Positions 34,717-47,150 of a stretch of 64,000 bases of DNA are shown one piece after another (the first letter of the stretch is position 1; every line of letters starts with the position of its first letter). Both the position numbers and the translations under genes were made by a program. The notes beneath the pieces were generated by a model, which had not been told where the DNA came from, did not search any database, and was given only the letters and a program-made list of their open reading frames with translations. The DNA comes from Molossus alvarezi (lineage: Eukaryota; Chordata; Mammalia; Chiroptera; Molossidae), in the NCBI GenBank assembly GCA_037176705.1, contig CM073890.1, forward strand, positions 99,748,591 to 99,812,590. The letters are read 5' to 3'.

Positions 34717-35649
34717 AAATTATGTATTTTTGACAAGAACACCACAGAAGTGGTAGAGGACACTGATACATTTTATTACTGATAATGTTAATTTTGATAG
34801 CTTGGGTAAGGTATTACCTACAATACTGAAAACTTATGCTTTAATTTTAATTCAAAATATGTTTTATGCTGGTTCATCTGTCTATTTTTCCCCCTAAATC
34901 ATTTAAAATAAGATGGTTGACTTTTGCAAGTCAAAGTAAATTAACAAAGACTGGATTTTCCTATCAAACTCAACAAAAAGACAACTGGACTGAATATATG
35001 AAACATTACTTCTCATAAATGGGACAATAATGCACCAGCTTAATACCTGGAAGAATTTTCAGGTTACTGAAAAACAGTGGAGAAATACCTTCCTGTTTAC
35101 ATGCAATTTCCAGCACAAGTTAGGAAAAACTAAACACGTCCCATTGTCTTGATGAAATAAGAAACATAACTCAAAAGCTTAAAAAGATGAAAAAGGCTTA
35201 TAACCATAGAGTGTAGTGCACAGGAGTAGGGGCCATCACAGGGAGATGGCTTTGGAGAGGCGTTCTGTCCGGCACTTTTAATTTAAACTACTTGAAGTTT
35301 GGGAAATGCCAGCCAGGTGAAAATAGACGGAAGAAAAAAATACTGAAGCACCAGGGGTCTTGGAATAATTTGTGTTCCTACTTGTCAGGATAGAAAAACT
35401 TTATGATCAAGAGAAAATTGGTTATAATCCTTAGAATGGTGTTACCTTACAAATGAGGCTCAATTAGTCCTAGACTATTAGCTGCTGTAGACCAGCTTGA
35501 AAAACACTTAAAGTGAGACTGGAAGAATTCAACTGACTACAAGTAACTAGATGGATGCTACTACAAATCTGACTTAATGGATAATGAAAACATAGAAATC
35601 TATAATATAAATACATGATGTCCAGCACTCAATAAGAAATTACAAGGCA

Positions 35650-35822
35650 GGGCGGGATGAAACAAACCAAAGAACTCCTATGCATATATGCATAACCAAT
35701 GGACACCGACAACAGTGTGGAGAAGGCTGGTGGGGGGTGGGATTGGGGAGGAGGGGGAAAATGGGGGGAAAAGGGGGGCATCTATAATACATTCAACAAT
35801 AAAGATGAGTTTAAAAAAATAA
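35650..35822 (+). mobile_element. 173-bp L1/HAL1 3' UTR insertion
   Basis: Only the 3' UTR is present: 'aactcctatgcatatatgca', G-rich tracts, 'caacaataaagatgagttt' and an A-rich end. Perfect 16-bp TSDs AAGAAATTACAAGGCA lie at 35634-35649 and 35823-35838. Because L1 and HAL1 share this UTR type, the source cannot be told apart. It is one of the shortest LINE insertions in the window. Confidence 0.92.
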
Positions 35823-36591
35823 AAGAAATTACAAGGCAAGCAAAAGAGCTAGGAATAGACCCAAGCTAGGAGAAAAATCATTCCACAGACTAGACTGAGA
35901 AATGATAAGGGTGATAGAATTAGCAGACAAGAGAGACTAAAGTTGCTATTATGAATATTTTTCATATGATACAGAAAGAAAAAACATGTATGATAAAGAG
36001 ACAAACAGAAGAAAAAAATTTCTCAAGTGTAACTTGGAGAGGAAAACAATAATAAAATTATTTCATAATTATTATACTTATACTTATTTGATAATTAGTA
36101 TAGTAAAAATTCATAAGAAAAGAGCAACAAAAATTTTCAAAATGAAGGTCAAAGAAAAAAACACCTCTAAACAAGTGAGAGCCAAATTAACTGGTAGCAA
36201 TAGCAAGTGGTTCAGTGTATAGGTGATTGAACACAAAGAAAGAGAGGAGGAAGGTACTGAAAAAAATAATGGTTGAAATTTCTTAATTTAATAAAAAATA
36301 CTAATCTACAAGTCAAAGAATCTCAATGAACACCGAGTAAAATAAATCTAAGAGAAACACATCTTACAAAATAATAATAATAAATATCTTAAAGCATTAA
36401 GAGAAAAAATACACAATACTTTTAAAGATAATCATTAAAGCAGACTTTTATCAGAAATAGTGCAAAGCAGCAGATGGAGAAAAAAAAATTTTTTTAATTG
36501 TCAACGCATACTTTTTACTCCATGAAAATACTGCTCAAAAGTAAAGGTGGAAAAATACTTTTCTCAGAAAAACAAAACCTAAGTTAAATTA

Positions 36592-36596
<5 letters not shown>

Positions 36597-36648
<52 letters not shown>

Positions 36649-36650
36649 CA
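36597..36650 (+). repeat. (TC)n(TA)n compound microsatellite
   Basis: A CT tract of about 30 bp passes directly into a TA tract of about 22 bp, inside the old L1. Confidence 0.95.
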
Positions 36651-36777
36651 CATTTAAAAAACTGTTTAAATATTTTTCCAAGTAGAAGAGGCATGATACC
36701 ACACAGAAATTTGCACTTACACAATAAAAACAGAGCATCAGAAATGGTAAATACATGGTATATGCGATCTAATTTGT

Positions 36778-36796
36778 CTTATTTTTAATCTGTTTA
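36778..36796. repeat. TSD, left, of SINE 36797-37041
   Basis: A 19-bp repeat CTTATTTTTAATCTGTTTA recurs at 37042-37060 with one base change. Confidence 0.93.
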
Positions 36797-37041
36797 TTTT
36801 ATTTATTTATTTTTTTATCCTCACCTGAGGACATTTTTCCATTCCCTGTTCAGACAGAGCTGGAGGGAGAGAAAGGAAGAAACATCGACGTGAAAGGGAC
36901 ACACCTAGTGGCTGCCACCCACACGACCCAGCCAGGGCCGGGAACAAACTGCAATTGAGGTACATGCCCTCAGCGGGAACGAACCCGGGCCTCTCTGGAC
37001 CACAGGCCAACACTCTAACCGCTGAGCCAAACCAGCCAGGG
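36797..37041 (-). mobile_element. Ves SINE (long-body type) inside old L1
   Basis: A complete minus-strand copy. The B-box region reads 'gggttcgttcccg', one base short of the usual box, so its promoter may be weakened. The TSD of 19 bp gives exact borders and shows it entered the old L1. Confidence 0.95.
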
Positions 37042-37299
37042 CTTATTTTTAATCTCTTTAAAAGATAATGAACATAAACCCAATAACTCTATATATGAGT
37101 GCAGCTAACAATGAGACTTCAAAATGCATGAAGAAAAATGACAGATTATATAGGAGAAATAGACAAATTCATAATTAGATGTGAAGATTTTGATATTATT
37201 TTTATCAGCAACTGATGAATCATATACAGCAAAATGAATCTATGGATTGATGATATGTGCCTTTTAAGAGACTGACTTATAAGCTATATAACTCTTGTG

Positions 37300-37570
37300 G
37301 CCTGAAACAGAGCTAGCTCATACTTTAAACATACCTGACTCCCGCGTGAGGAGAGGCATGACGCTTACTTACAGTTTCCACCCATTACTCTGGTCCAGAA
37401 AGTGCAAGTCCAGTTCAGGAGGACGGGCTTGGGAAAGCCACCGTCTACGCCCCGAACCCTCCCCCTTCATCTGAGACACCCGATTGCCTGCGACTTTAAG
37501 ATGAATAGTAAAGCTTCATGCTTAGATTCTCTCAGTTTTTTATGTGTCTGATTTGACAGTTATTTCTTTG
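37300..37570 (+). mobile_element. Possible retroviral LTR fragment (R/U5-like)
   Basis: A GC-richer stretch reads like an LTR end: a C-rich part, 'gcgactttaagatgaatagt', a polyadenylation-signal-like 'aatagtaaag', then 'cttagattctctcagttttt'. I see no PBS, gag or partner LTR. The family is unknown and the call is tentative. Confidence 0.3.
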
Positions 37571-38225
37571 TGAGAGCTCACGGGAGCTGCACATACAGCT
37601 TTTGCCCCAGGATGAGAAGCTACAGGGAAGAGACGCTCAGTCGGCCATGCCCTGAGCACAGCACCAGTGGGCCAGTAATTTTTACGCACTGCGATCAAGA
37701 AATAAATGTTTTCATTAGACACTGTGATTTGGGGAGGTAATTGTTACCCCAGCAAAGGTGATTATCTTATCAGGATGTTTGCAGATAAGGATTCCTTTTA
37801 AAGCAATCTATATATAGATTTGCAATTCTATTTTAAAAGCCCCAAAGCACCATTTTGTCTGGAAGATCGAACACCGAGAAGCAGAATAACAGAATAGATT
37901 AAATCACAAAAGGAGTGTGACAAGAAGTGTATGCTATGAAATGGCATGGTTGTCATCCCCCCTAGAAGATTCTTTCTGAATGAGTTAGTGATTAAATTAC
38001 AATGTGATTTATTGGAAATCATAACAACTGAGTCTATGATTTGGAAAACAATTCTATCTGAGCTTTTCCATATGTTTTTCCTGCTTTTCCTTTCACCACT
38101 TTCAACTGACCATTAGATTTCCCACAATAACCATAATAAGATTGTAAAATGTGGCAGAGGTGTGGTAAGGAATAGCAAAACAATAGTACCATATTCATAT
38201 GCGTGCGCGCGCGCGCGCGCGGGCG

Positions 38226-38259
<34 letters not shown>

Positions 38260-40555
38260 ACTGCTTTATCAGCACTTATTATTTAGCAGCCGAATTAGGT
38301 TTACTTTCCAACTCTGTATTTTGTTGGTTGGCTTTAAGATACAGGTACAGTCTACAAGTAAATTTTAAAACCTTGCTTTACTTTTATGCAACATTTATTT
38401 TTCATTTTATGAACTGATTTTGATGGATAAATTACAGTATTAAAGAGAGGGATTGACAAGTTAAAAGAAAATATTGCACAATTAATTACAAAAGTAAATT
38501 TCTAGTCTTCAATGTGTCAATTCAGATAGGACTATCAGAAGTCATGTTCCTAGCCTAGGCTGTCTTTAAGGAAGTTATAAAAAACTAAGATCATGATAAG
38601 TAACACTTAACTTACCACTGGAAAATGATTTCTAAATAGAGCAATCAATGCCCATTTGTAGAGACACACAAAATTCTAGCCCACAGGGCTCAAAAACTGA
38701 ACCATAAACAATTTAACAATAATGCAATAGACTTATTGTAGGACAGCAGAAAGCATCTAGAAAGAAATGCTATGACTTTGTTTATTTCTTTAAATTTTAG
38801 ATTGCAGTAAAACCACTAATATATTACAATTTCCTGCTCATTTTTTTTTTGGAAAGACTTAAGGCAGGTAATTCCCAGGGATTGCAATAAAGTGCATCCC
38901 TAGAGCCCCTTAAAACTAAAGTGTCTATTTACACTAACCTTCCTCTCCCCAATACTTCACAAAAATAGAGGCTTTTATATATTCTACATTAAGAGTATAG
39001 AATGAATCTTTCTCTACATTTAAATAACACCAAGAAATTTGTGGAGAACATGTCTTATAGTTTGTATAGGAAGATATTTGTATGCCTATAGTTCAGGGAA
39101 AGTTGTCAGACATGCTTTAATAGGATAAATTAAACATGAAGGGAGAGACTTGCATGGAAATTTCAATGTATACATCCTCTTAGGCCAATGTTGTATTTAA
39201 TCTCTTCTACTGATATTTTGAATTAGCTGATTTTCTTATCTGTAGCTTTTTCCAGTGGTCGTGTCTGAGTGGTCATTGCGACCCTATTAAACCAGCTGCA
39301 ATAACCTCTCCCTGAATTGGAATACAACCTCTCACCTTAATTTATTACTGTCTTTTCTTTGTCCAGCTCACCTGTAAACACCCTTCAGGAATCCTTTTCA
39401 GAACAATTAATGTGATTTAAAATTGCTTCTTCATATTGATAGTAACCTATTTAATCTCATCCTCAGTTCTTTCTTTTTTGCTTGTTTTCCAACACCCAAG
39501 AATATCAACACACTGCTTCAAAAAGAACGAATATGTTTGAATCATTACAGGAGTGAATATCAGTAACTGCTAGAAAATCATTTCCAAAACTTACTGGACC
39601 ATTCGATTTGACTTTATATAGATATCTCCTGTCACTTGCATCTTAAAAATTGTAAACATCTATCTGCTTTAAATACATTGTCTATCAAGCTGTATCCACA
39701 AAACACATTCTAATGAGAGTCAAATAAAAGTGGAAACAGAATATATCCATCCCAAATTCAGTAGAACTATACTTTCATGCACAAACCTAATTGTTAATTT
39801 CCACAAGACCATGTTTCTGGTTTGTTATTGACAAAGGGATCAGAGCTAATGCTTTTATATTACAGCAAGAAACAACATGTCCTGTAAGAAAATGATACCT
39901 GTATTTCATTTTTCTTCAAATTCTTCCATGAAAACATCCTGTTATTAATTTTCCCAATTTATTAAAGATTGTCTTCTGGAAGATGAATAAAAAAAGCTGT
40001 CATTAGAAATGTTCACTCCATTGTGCCAGTGACTGGGATTCGAATTTCATTTTCACAGGGCCTGCGGTGGAGCCAGGGTTTGGGAGGACTGAAGCTTATA
40101 TAATTTTCAGGAGCCTTGTCCAATAAGTGATGTGAAATTGTCTTACTTTTTCAGATTTTACAGAAACATGGGACGATATGAACACATTGCTGCAGTCCCT
40201 TCCTGGGAATCGGTACATGGTAAAGGAAACTTCTGTTTCTTAGTACACATGCTTCTGTATTCAGCATTGTACCTAGAGAAGATCAGCTAAGGCAGGTGTC
40301 AAAGGGAGGACCCCTACGGGGGAGAAACAAGTGGTGTAAATCAATGACAAGGTCTGTGTGCAAAAACCAGTGCACGTGTGATTGCAAATGGCATCTTGTT
40401 GCCTCACCCTCCCTGAAGTGATGACAGGGAGAAATGTGACTGAGACAGCCAAAGTTCAAATCCTCGAGCATTCTCTCGCAGAATAGGCTGTTGCTTATTT
40501 TTTCCATATTGAATAAATTTTTTAAAATCTAGATTTTTTAATTATGGAAGTTCCA
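37571..40555. other. Repeat-poor AT-rich sequence
   Basis: Apart from the CG/CA tract at 38199-38259, I recognise no repeat or gene across about 3 kb. It is worth a conservation check, because long repeat-poor stretches in such DNA sometimes hold conserved noncoding elements. Confidence 0.4.
38199..38259 (+). repeat. Alternating (CG)n(CA)n tract
   Basis: A GCGCGC tract (38204-38234, broken once by GGG at 38220-38223) continues into (CA)n to 38258. Alternating purine-pyrimidine sequence of this kind favours left-handed Z-DNA. Arginine/alanine- and threonine/histidine-rich frames here are artefacts. Confidence 0.97.
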
Positions 40556-40559
40556 AATT

Positions 40560-40607
40560 AAATATATATATATATTATATATATGTGTGTATATATATAT
40601 ATAATCA
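40560..40607. repeat. (TA)n tract with a GT centre
   Basis: TA repeats flank a short 'tgtgtgta' centre and form a near-palindrome. Confidence 0.95.
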
Positions 40608-40832
40608 GAAACAAATTTAAATACTTTCCCCAAGAGAAATATTTCCTTTTGAATATAGAACATTTGACTTGCACCAAGGTGAACACACATGAAGGCAAAT
40701 AGAACTCGCCAAACAGGCCCTGTGACTAAGCCCAGCCAAGGGTTGAGGCTAAAGGAAAGTGTTGAGTTGGATCCAAAGGTTTTACTTTATTTGTAATGAT
40801 TTAAATAAGAAGGTAGTCAAATAGAAAAAAAA

Positions 40833-41046
40833 GTAGCCTGGCTGGTGTGGCTCAGTGGTTGAGCGTCGACCCATGCACCAAGAGGTTGCCGGTTCGATTC
40901 CCGGTCAGGGCACATGCCCAGGTTGTGGACCCAATCTCCAGTGGGGGGCATGCAGAAGGCGGCCAGTCGATGTTCTCTCCCATCGATGTTTCTATCTCTC
41001 TCTCCCTCTCCTTTCCTCACTTTCTAAAATCAATAAAGGGGGGGGG
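40833..41046 (+). mobile_element. Ves SINE (VES type) ending in a G run
   Basis: A well-preserved copy: head 'gcctggctggtgtggctcag', B box 'ggttcgattcc', body 'gcccaggttgtggaccca', pyrimidine stretch and 'aaaatcaataaa'. The end is odd: nine G residues (41038-41046) stand where an A-rich tail is usual. AGTA precedes the head and also follows the G run, too short to be a sure TSD. Confidence 0.93.
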
Positions 41047-43879
41047 AGTAAGAATTTTTTGAGATTTGGAATAACTTAAATTTAGGGAATTCTGATGAGA
41101 TAAAGAAAATCCAGTAGGTTGCCACGAAAATTTAGGACTGTAATATAATTTGGTCTAAGCTCTCTCCACCTCTATTAGTTTTCCTTAGCATGGATCCATA
41201 GACACTAAAAGGGTTATGCATCCTGCTGTCTGGGTCAGATTGCCTTTACTAATAAACACTGCTCGGTGAGACTGAAGCTCTTGTTGCCATGTCCCGAGTC
41301 AAATGGGTCAAGCTACATTCCAACCATGACTTTAAATGGATATGTACAAAATTAAGAAACTAGAATAGCAAGGTGATTTACATTATATTTCACAGGTGAT
41401 GTTTATTCAGGGCTACAAAATAGGGTAAATGTAGGCGGATGGATTCCAAAGAAATCAAAAGCTTGTTTAAATGCAAATGTTTCCAGGAAGTAAAGCATTC
41501 AGAGAAGAAATGATATATAAATAAATTTCTTCTCAGCAGAATGTTTTCCTCTTCAGGTTTACAGGAGGCAAGCTCAGGTGTCTAATGATGATATACTGAA
41601 GAACTAAAAGTGGATACCCTTGCAAAGGAGTTTTAGTGCCGCTAAAAGGCTGCCGTCTGAGGCACTTTATCTACTGAATTGAACCTGCAACCAAATTACA
41701 ATCTTATGTCTCTTTGCATTTTGTTTACCAATCTTGACTTCAAGATGAGTTGGCACTTCAAGGCATAAAAGTGCAATTTAGGCTCTCTTTTAATCCCCAC
41801 TTAACTTCCGTGATAACAAGCAACTGCTTAGTGGGGTAATTAATGGGAAATTATGCTTTTTTTTATTGGCAACTTGGAATGTACTTCCTAGGAGCAAGAC
41901 AGTAAGCGCTGAGTCATAATTTGGTGCCAGTTATTTTCTATCTCAGCTATTTGGTTGGAGCATCAGTATTAATCAGTAACCTGAAAAGTGGGAAAGACAA
42001 TGCCTCTTGGCCTACCAGGTGGGTTTTTTTGCGGGGTGGGGCTGGATGGTAGGGAAGGAGATAAGTGAAGTGCATCCTATATTGAAGATATCGATTCAAT
42101 ATAAATCTTAAAAACATTTTTTTGCATATGGCCTCATTATCGGATGTGATACTATTTTTAATTTGTTAGATCGCCTAATTTCATGAAGTGCGGTGAAAAA
42201 TTGCTTATAGAAAAACAAACAAAAAACACTATAAAATCCCCATACCTCACTCACACTTTTATACAGTGTATAAAATGAATATTTAGCAAAGCAAGCTAGC
42301 AGTTTGCAAATGTGCAATTAAAACCCTGTCTCTTCCCTAATTATGTAACACTTAAGTTAAATGATCTTAATAGATATCTAATGATAGCTTTAAAAACCTA
42401 CAGTTACTTATAATCAAATGTAATTTCTATTTCAGTTTTAAAGCGCCCATTACATGTCTATTATGATTTTTAAGTAATTTGGCAGACATTTAATGAATAC
42501 TTTGCAAACCTAAATAGTAATTATTTTAAGAGACAACTGTTAACATATAGGAGTAACGGAGCTCTTCATTTGAATACACAGCTAAAAACTGATTAGTGAA
42601 GTATATATGCAATACCTGATTGATTTACTACAGGGAAAAAGAAAAATCACAATATTAAGGTGCTTTTATCCCTTAACACAGAAACTATTTTTTTCTAAGT
42701 TTGTTCTAAGTCCTGTGATATAACCTGTCACGTTACAGAAATGTAGCACTGGAAAGCCACATCTCACAATTTCGAGTATAATCTAGAAAAATTACTTCTG
42801 TGCTAGGTAGAGTAAAAATATATTTTATACATTAATTCACTGTGATATTTTGGGTATGCTGCTAGGAAACTAAAGAGAAAAAGTTCACTATACACAGTTT
42901 TTTATTTTAAGTTGTATGTGATGAGTCAGTTTCAAATTTTTCAGAATAATGTTGCTAATTTTAACAGCATTACTATTTCTCTCTGTATGTAATGGGTCTG
43001 GGTTGGCTACATCTTTTTACAACTAAGATGCAGAAAATTCTTTAAATGATAGGAAAAAAAAAACCTGTGTGTTACAGAGTTACTGAAAGTTTCTCATGAA
43101 ACAGAAATCATTATTTTTGGCCAATGAAGCTTCATTCATGAATGTTATAGGAAGATTTGAAGGCCTATTTCTAGGGTGATGCACTTTAGTTTACAAAATT
43201 GAAATTGCTTCATTGTTTTTATGAGCTATAGACATTTCAATAGTCCAAATTTCAAGCTCTGAGTGATATAATTACACAAATATAATTATTTGAAGGTGAG
43301 ATATAAATATTATTGCTAATATTCATTAATAAGCATTATGTTTTAATTATGACTATGGTATTCTGCATTATTTTCATAATCTAATTGTTTTTATATACAT
43401 GGTGTCTCAGCATTGAGGCCATTTGTAACACTTCCTATATATAACAATGAAAAATAATGCAAGTATTCCACCTCTGTACTGACACTCATTCTATAAAGAG
43501 ATATATCTAATTACTAGAAATTACTACAATACAAAATAAGTGTGCATATATGTATACTTATACATATATATATGTAGTAAGTATATAATGAATATATTAT
43601 TATATCCCCATGTATATAAGGGGAGCTATATATAATAGCACACCCTTATACACAAATTCATGTATATCTATAAAATGTATCTCAAGTTATATGTAAAATA
43701 TAAACAATTTATAATTTTGTGTTAATCATTACACAGTCACATATTATACTACTAGTAGTAGAGTGTAGCATTTAGACATAGAGCTAAGCATTAAACTACT
43801 ATTCTGTACTGTCTATGCATTTCAATGTCCTACATTAATAGACATCAGATTTGTGATAGGCCCCAAAATTGGAGTCACA
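41047..43879. other. Longest repeat-poor stretch in the window
   Basis: I recognise no repeat or gene over 2.8 kb. Short AT-rich motifs including 'ggggtaattaatggg' (41833-41847), TAATTA-like and TTAAG-like words are spread through 41750-42650. TA-rich runs occur at 43545-43625. I have no direct evidence of function. Confidence 0.35.
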
Positions 43880-44457
43880 TGACTGCAGTTCAGCAGAGAG
43901 GCCTGCAATGGATATATCAATCTGCCAGACACTTGGCATATAGATAGTGATTAAAGCCATATAATTATGTGAGCTCCAAAAGGGGTTGTATAGCTAGAGA
44001 AAAGAAGAATCAAGGTCAAGAGGTCCGGGGATGAGGATGCACCAGCAAACAGGCGGCAGAGGAGTAGGAGAGACGTGGTCAGAAATAGCTGATTGGAGCC
44101 AAATGCAGCCATTTCTCCAAGAAACAGAGGATGTGTTAGATGCTATTGATACATAAAAACAATGTGTTGATGCATGCTATAGGCTATTGTGTTATAATAA
44201 CACAGTACATGTGCTTCATGCTATCAGTATATCAGGGTAAGTATTAATCATTAGATTTAATACTGGGAAGTGAATTGGTGACTGAGAAAAGGACTGCAGA
44301 AGGGTGTGAATAACACATTCATGAAGGAGGCTCAAGAGATTAAGGAAAAGACAAAATTTTGGTATAAATAACTATTATAAGGTATAGTCTTTTAAAGAAA
44401 ATTTTAAAAAATGGGGCCATCACTGAAGGTAAAACTACAATTGAGAGAGCATTTTTT

Positions 44458-44474
44458 AAAGAATATATATGTAG
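44458..44474. repeat. TSD, left, of SINE 44475-44685
   Basis: AAAGAATATATATGTAG here and AAAGAATATAGATGTAG at 44686-44702 differ by one base. Confidence 0.92.
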
Positions 44475-44685
44475 CCTGGCCAGTGTGGCTCAGTGGTTGA
44501 GCACTGACCCATGCACCAAGAGGTCGCCAGTTCGATTCCAGGTCAGGGCACATGCCCAGGTTGTGGGCCAGATCCCCAGTGGGGGGCATGGAGGAGGTGG
44601 CCAGTCGATGTTCTCTCTCAATGTTTTTTTCTCTCTCTCTTTCTCTCACCTCCTCTCTCTCTAAAATCAATAAAGAAAAATAAAT
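44475..44685 (+). mobile_element. Ves SINE (VES type)
   Basis: A full copy: head 'cctggccagtgtggctcagt', B box 'gttcgattcca', body, TC-rich stretch and 'aaaatcaataaag' then 'aaaaataaat' tail. A 17-bp TSD with one mismatch gives the borders. Confidence 0.96.
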
Positions 44686-45298
44686 AAAGAATATAGATGT
44701 AGTGACATATTTATGTAGTGACCGTACAGATCCAGTGGAGAAGGAAAAATTTAAAAAGTATTGGAGTCAGGAATAAAATATCACTGCCGAGATTTGGCAC
44801 AGACAAGGAGAGGGGATTGGAGCGCAGACGGAAGTGACGCTGTGCGAGGAGTCTCAGCTCATCCACACGAACCCGGAGCCAGAAGAGACCCTGGAGGAAC
44901 TTGCAGACAGTTGGATGGATGCAGTAAGAAGTGAGAACCTGCAGAAGTTCTCCTGTGATTGATTCCATTTTCTTAGTAAAATTGGAAGTGAGATCATCAG
45001 CTGAGAGTGAGGACACCCGAGATGGCTCTGGATGTTTATGGGAAAGGTGGGAAATAGAAAACAGCTTTCTAGTACAATGGGGTAAAAAGTGAATGGATAT
45101 GTGTGGTTTGATTTCTGAGGAACAATAATGCCCAGCTGCTCTGAGGTTAGCAGTCACCCATTTAAATGAAGAGCAACCAGCATAATGGATTTTTTTCCCC
45201 AGCAATATTCATCTGCACAGGCATGTGCAAAAAAGTAGACAGAAAGTTCAATATTGAGATGGGATACTTACCAAATTTATAAGATAATGCCAAAAAGT

Positions 45299-45325
45299 TG
45301 TGTGTGTGTGTGTGTGTGTGTGTGT
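45299..45325 (+). repeat. (GT)n microsatellite
   Basis: About 13 GT units in unassigned sequence. Confidence 0.97.
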
Positions 45326-45455
45326 TGTCTTGCATGCTCTCTATTACCTTATGTTGTCACACGTTTAACATATTTTATAATTAGATGCCCTGGAAGAAAA
45401 ATAATGGTAGTTTAATTTTAAAATTTTCCATTTCTTCTATAAAACATAGAGAGGG

Positions 45456-45830
45456 ATGTATTAGTTTGCCAAGGATAATGTAACAAAGTACCACAACCTG
45501 GAAGTCTTAAACAACAGAAACTTACTGTCTCACAGTTCTGGAGGTTAGAAGTCCAATATTAGAGTATCAGCAGGTTGGTTGGTCTTTTGAGAACTGTGAG
45601 GGTAGACTCTGTTTCAGGCCTCTCTCTGTGGCTTGTAGGTGACTACTATTACCCTGTGTCTCTTCACAGGCCATTATTCTTTCGTGTCTGTCGTAGATTT
45701 TCCCTAGTTCTAAAAACAGCTGTCATATTAGATTAAGGCCCACCCTGTGACCTCATTTTAATGTGATTACCTCTATAAAGTGCATATGTTTTAGTTGGAG
45801 GGGGACACAATTTAACCTGTAACGATAGAA
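45456..45830. mobile_element. MLT1-type LTR (reverse reading)
   Basis: It starts 'tgtattagtttgccaaggat' and has 'ttaaacaacagaaacttact', 'tctcacagttctggaggtta', 'gattaaggcccaccctgtga' and 'gggggacacaatttaacct'. Both ends of the LTR are therefore recognisable. It is one of the better preserved MLT1 copies here and appears to be a solo LTR. Confidence 0.88.
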
Positions 45831-46519
45831 AAGCTGTATCATGGTGATTGAGAAAGACAGGGAAGACAGAGATCTTAGAAATCACCTAAGAAAATGCATT
45901 TCTAGAAAAAGATAACACCATACAGGTTAGGAATTGTGTGGTCAAAGCTGAGATGGAATAATGCATCACTAAAAAGCAGCAGGCAAAGAAACAGAAGTGG
46001 AAAGTACAGGAAAGGAGTTCGTCAAAAAGAATTCTAAAATACCAGAATAATAATTGCAACAAAAGAAAGTGAATAATTTGCCTCGGACTATGGCTGACTA
46101 ACTAGGGATGGACTTGTCCTTTTGCTCCTGACAACCAGAGATCAGGACGGAAATATATGAATATTTCAGACACTGGATAACAAGCCGTATAGAACTATGA
46201 TCCCCAAGAGAAGGGAGAGAATTGAGGTAAGCTCTCCAATTACTCTGGCTTTCTGACCGAATGGATTTTCTTGAACTTGATGAAGAGAGTGCTATCCAAA
46301 GTAAAGCATGATGATCTCACTGAGATGAGGCAGGAACTCAGGAAGAGAAGGGTTAGGGATGTCGGTGTTCAGGGAGGTGGATTTGGCTGGGAAATTGCAG
46401 AGCAGGTATCAGAGAGAAGGGTGATGCTCAGACAGCGAGCTTGTATCTGCTTTAGTTTGTGGTAAAATATAAAGGACATGAATTTAGGGTGAAGGTTTAT
46501 TCATAGTGTACAGGAGATC
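45831..46519. other. Unassigned
   Basis: I cannot assign this purine-rich plus-strand stretch. It may continue the ancient repeat seen before the MLT1 LTR. Confidence 0.35.
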
Positions 46520-47150
46520 AAATATAATAACGTTCATGGATTTCTCATTAGAAACAATGTCTGGTAGACAAGAGAACATCTTCAAAGTAAGAAAAAAGAG
46601 GATCAGTAGACAGAATTTTATATCAAGTAAAATATACATCACAAATTAAGGTGAGATAAATATTTTTCTTGACAAAAAGCTGGGGAAATTGATCACCAAC
46701 TAAATTGAACTTGATGTAATATTAAATTTTTTCAAGAAAGAAAAATGATGGGGGATGGAAACTGAGATATACAAAAAGGAATAATGATGACCAATATGGG
46801 AGTTTTCTTCTATTCTTGAACTGTCATAGGACATAATAGACCGTTTATGTTGTTTGTTTTTGTGGTACAATATTATGTGAAAGTAAACTAATAACATCAA
46901 GATGCATTGTGAACACTAAAATAACCATAAAAATAGTCATAGTTGATTAATAGTAGAAGTAAAATGAAATACAAAATATACCAAATCAGAAAGGCTGACA
47001 AAGATGGAATAAAAACAATAGAAAATAGGTGGAAACAGGAGTAAAATGGACTGAATAGAAAGAGAATTACTATGAGTCATTTTCTTCTTTTTCTTTCCTT
47101 CTATGTCATTATTTTCGAAATAAGTTGTCAACAGTAGAAGGTAACAGAGG
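46520..47150 (+). mobile_element. Old L1 or HAL1, ORF1-end region
   Basis: Words such as 'gaattttatatcaagtaaaa' (46613), 'gacaaaaagctggggaaatt' and 'ggaaactgagatatacaaaa' follow the order of the ORF1 end and following spacer of old L1/HAL1 copies. Frames are destroyed. Confidence 0.5.

Larger units (their letters stand above)
34930..37250 (+). mobile_element. Old L1 (5' region, ORF1, start of ORF2), with insertions
   Basis: The plus strand follows the order of an old L1. A 5'/ORF1-start region lies near 35830-36000 ('gatagaattagcagacaaga'). Decayed ORF1 follows: 'ctacaagtcaaagaatctca' near 36306, then 'gagaaaaaatacacaatact' and 'gcagacttttatcagaaata' near 36440. An ORF2-start-like piece comes at 37100-37180 ('ggagaaatagacaaattcat'). 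No frame survives. Younger insertions inside are an L1 3' UTR (35650-35822), a TC/TA tract and a Ves SINE (36797-37041). The left border is uncertain. Confidence 0.6.
43880..45230 (+). mobile_element. Ancient mammalian repeat, family not named
   Basis: Stretches such as 'gaggtccggggatgaggatg' (44020) and 'tcttagtaaaattggaagtg' with 'gagatcatcagctgagagtg' (44972-45008) match an ancient repeat texture I recall seeing across mammals but cannot name with confidence. A VES SINE interrupts it at 44475-44685. A 164-codon minus-strand frame (44711-45205) lies across it and has no motif, so I do not call a gene. Confidence 0.3.

Noticed and set aside
38190..38417. Arg/Ala/Thr/His-rich frames
   Set aside because: They translate the CG/CA microsatellite.
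44711..45205. 164-codon open frame on minus
   Set aside because: It lies across an ancient repeat-like stretch. Composition is ordinary and I see no domain.
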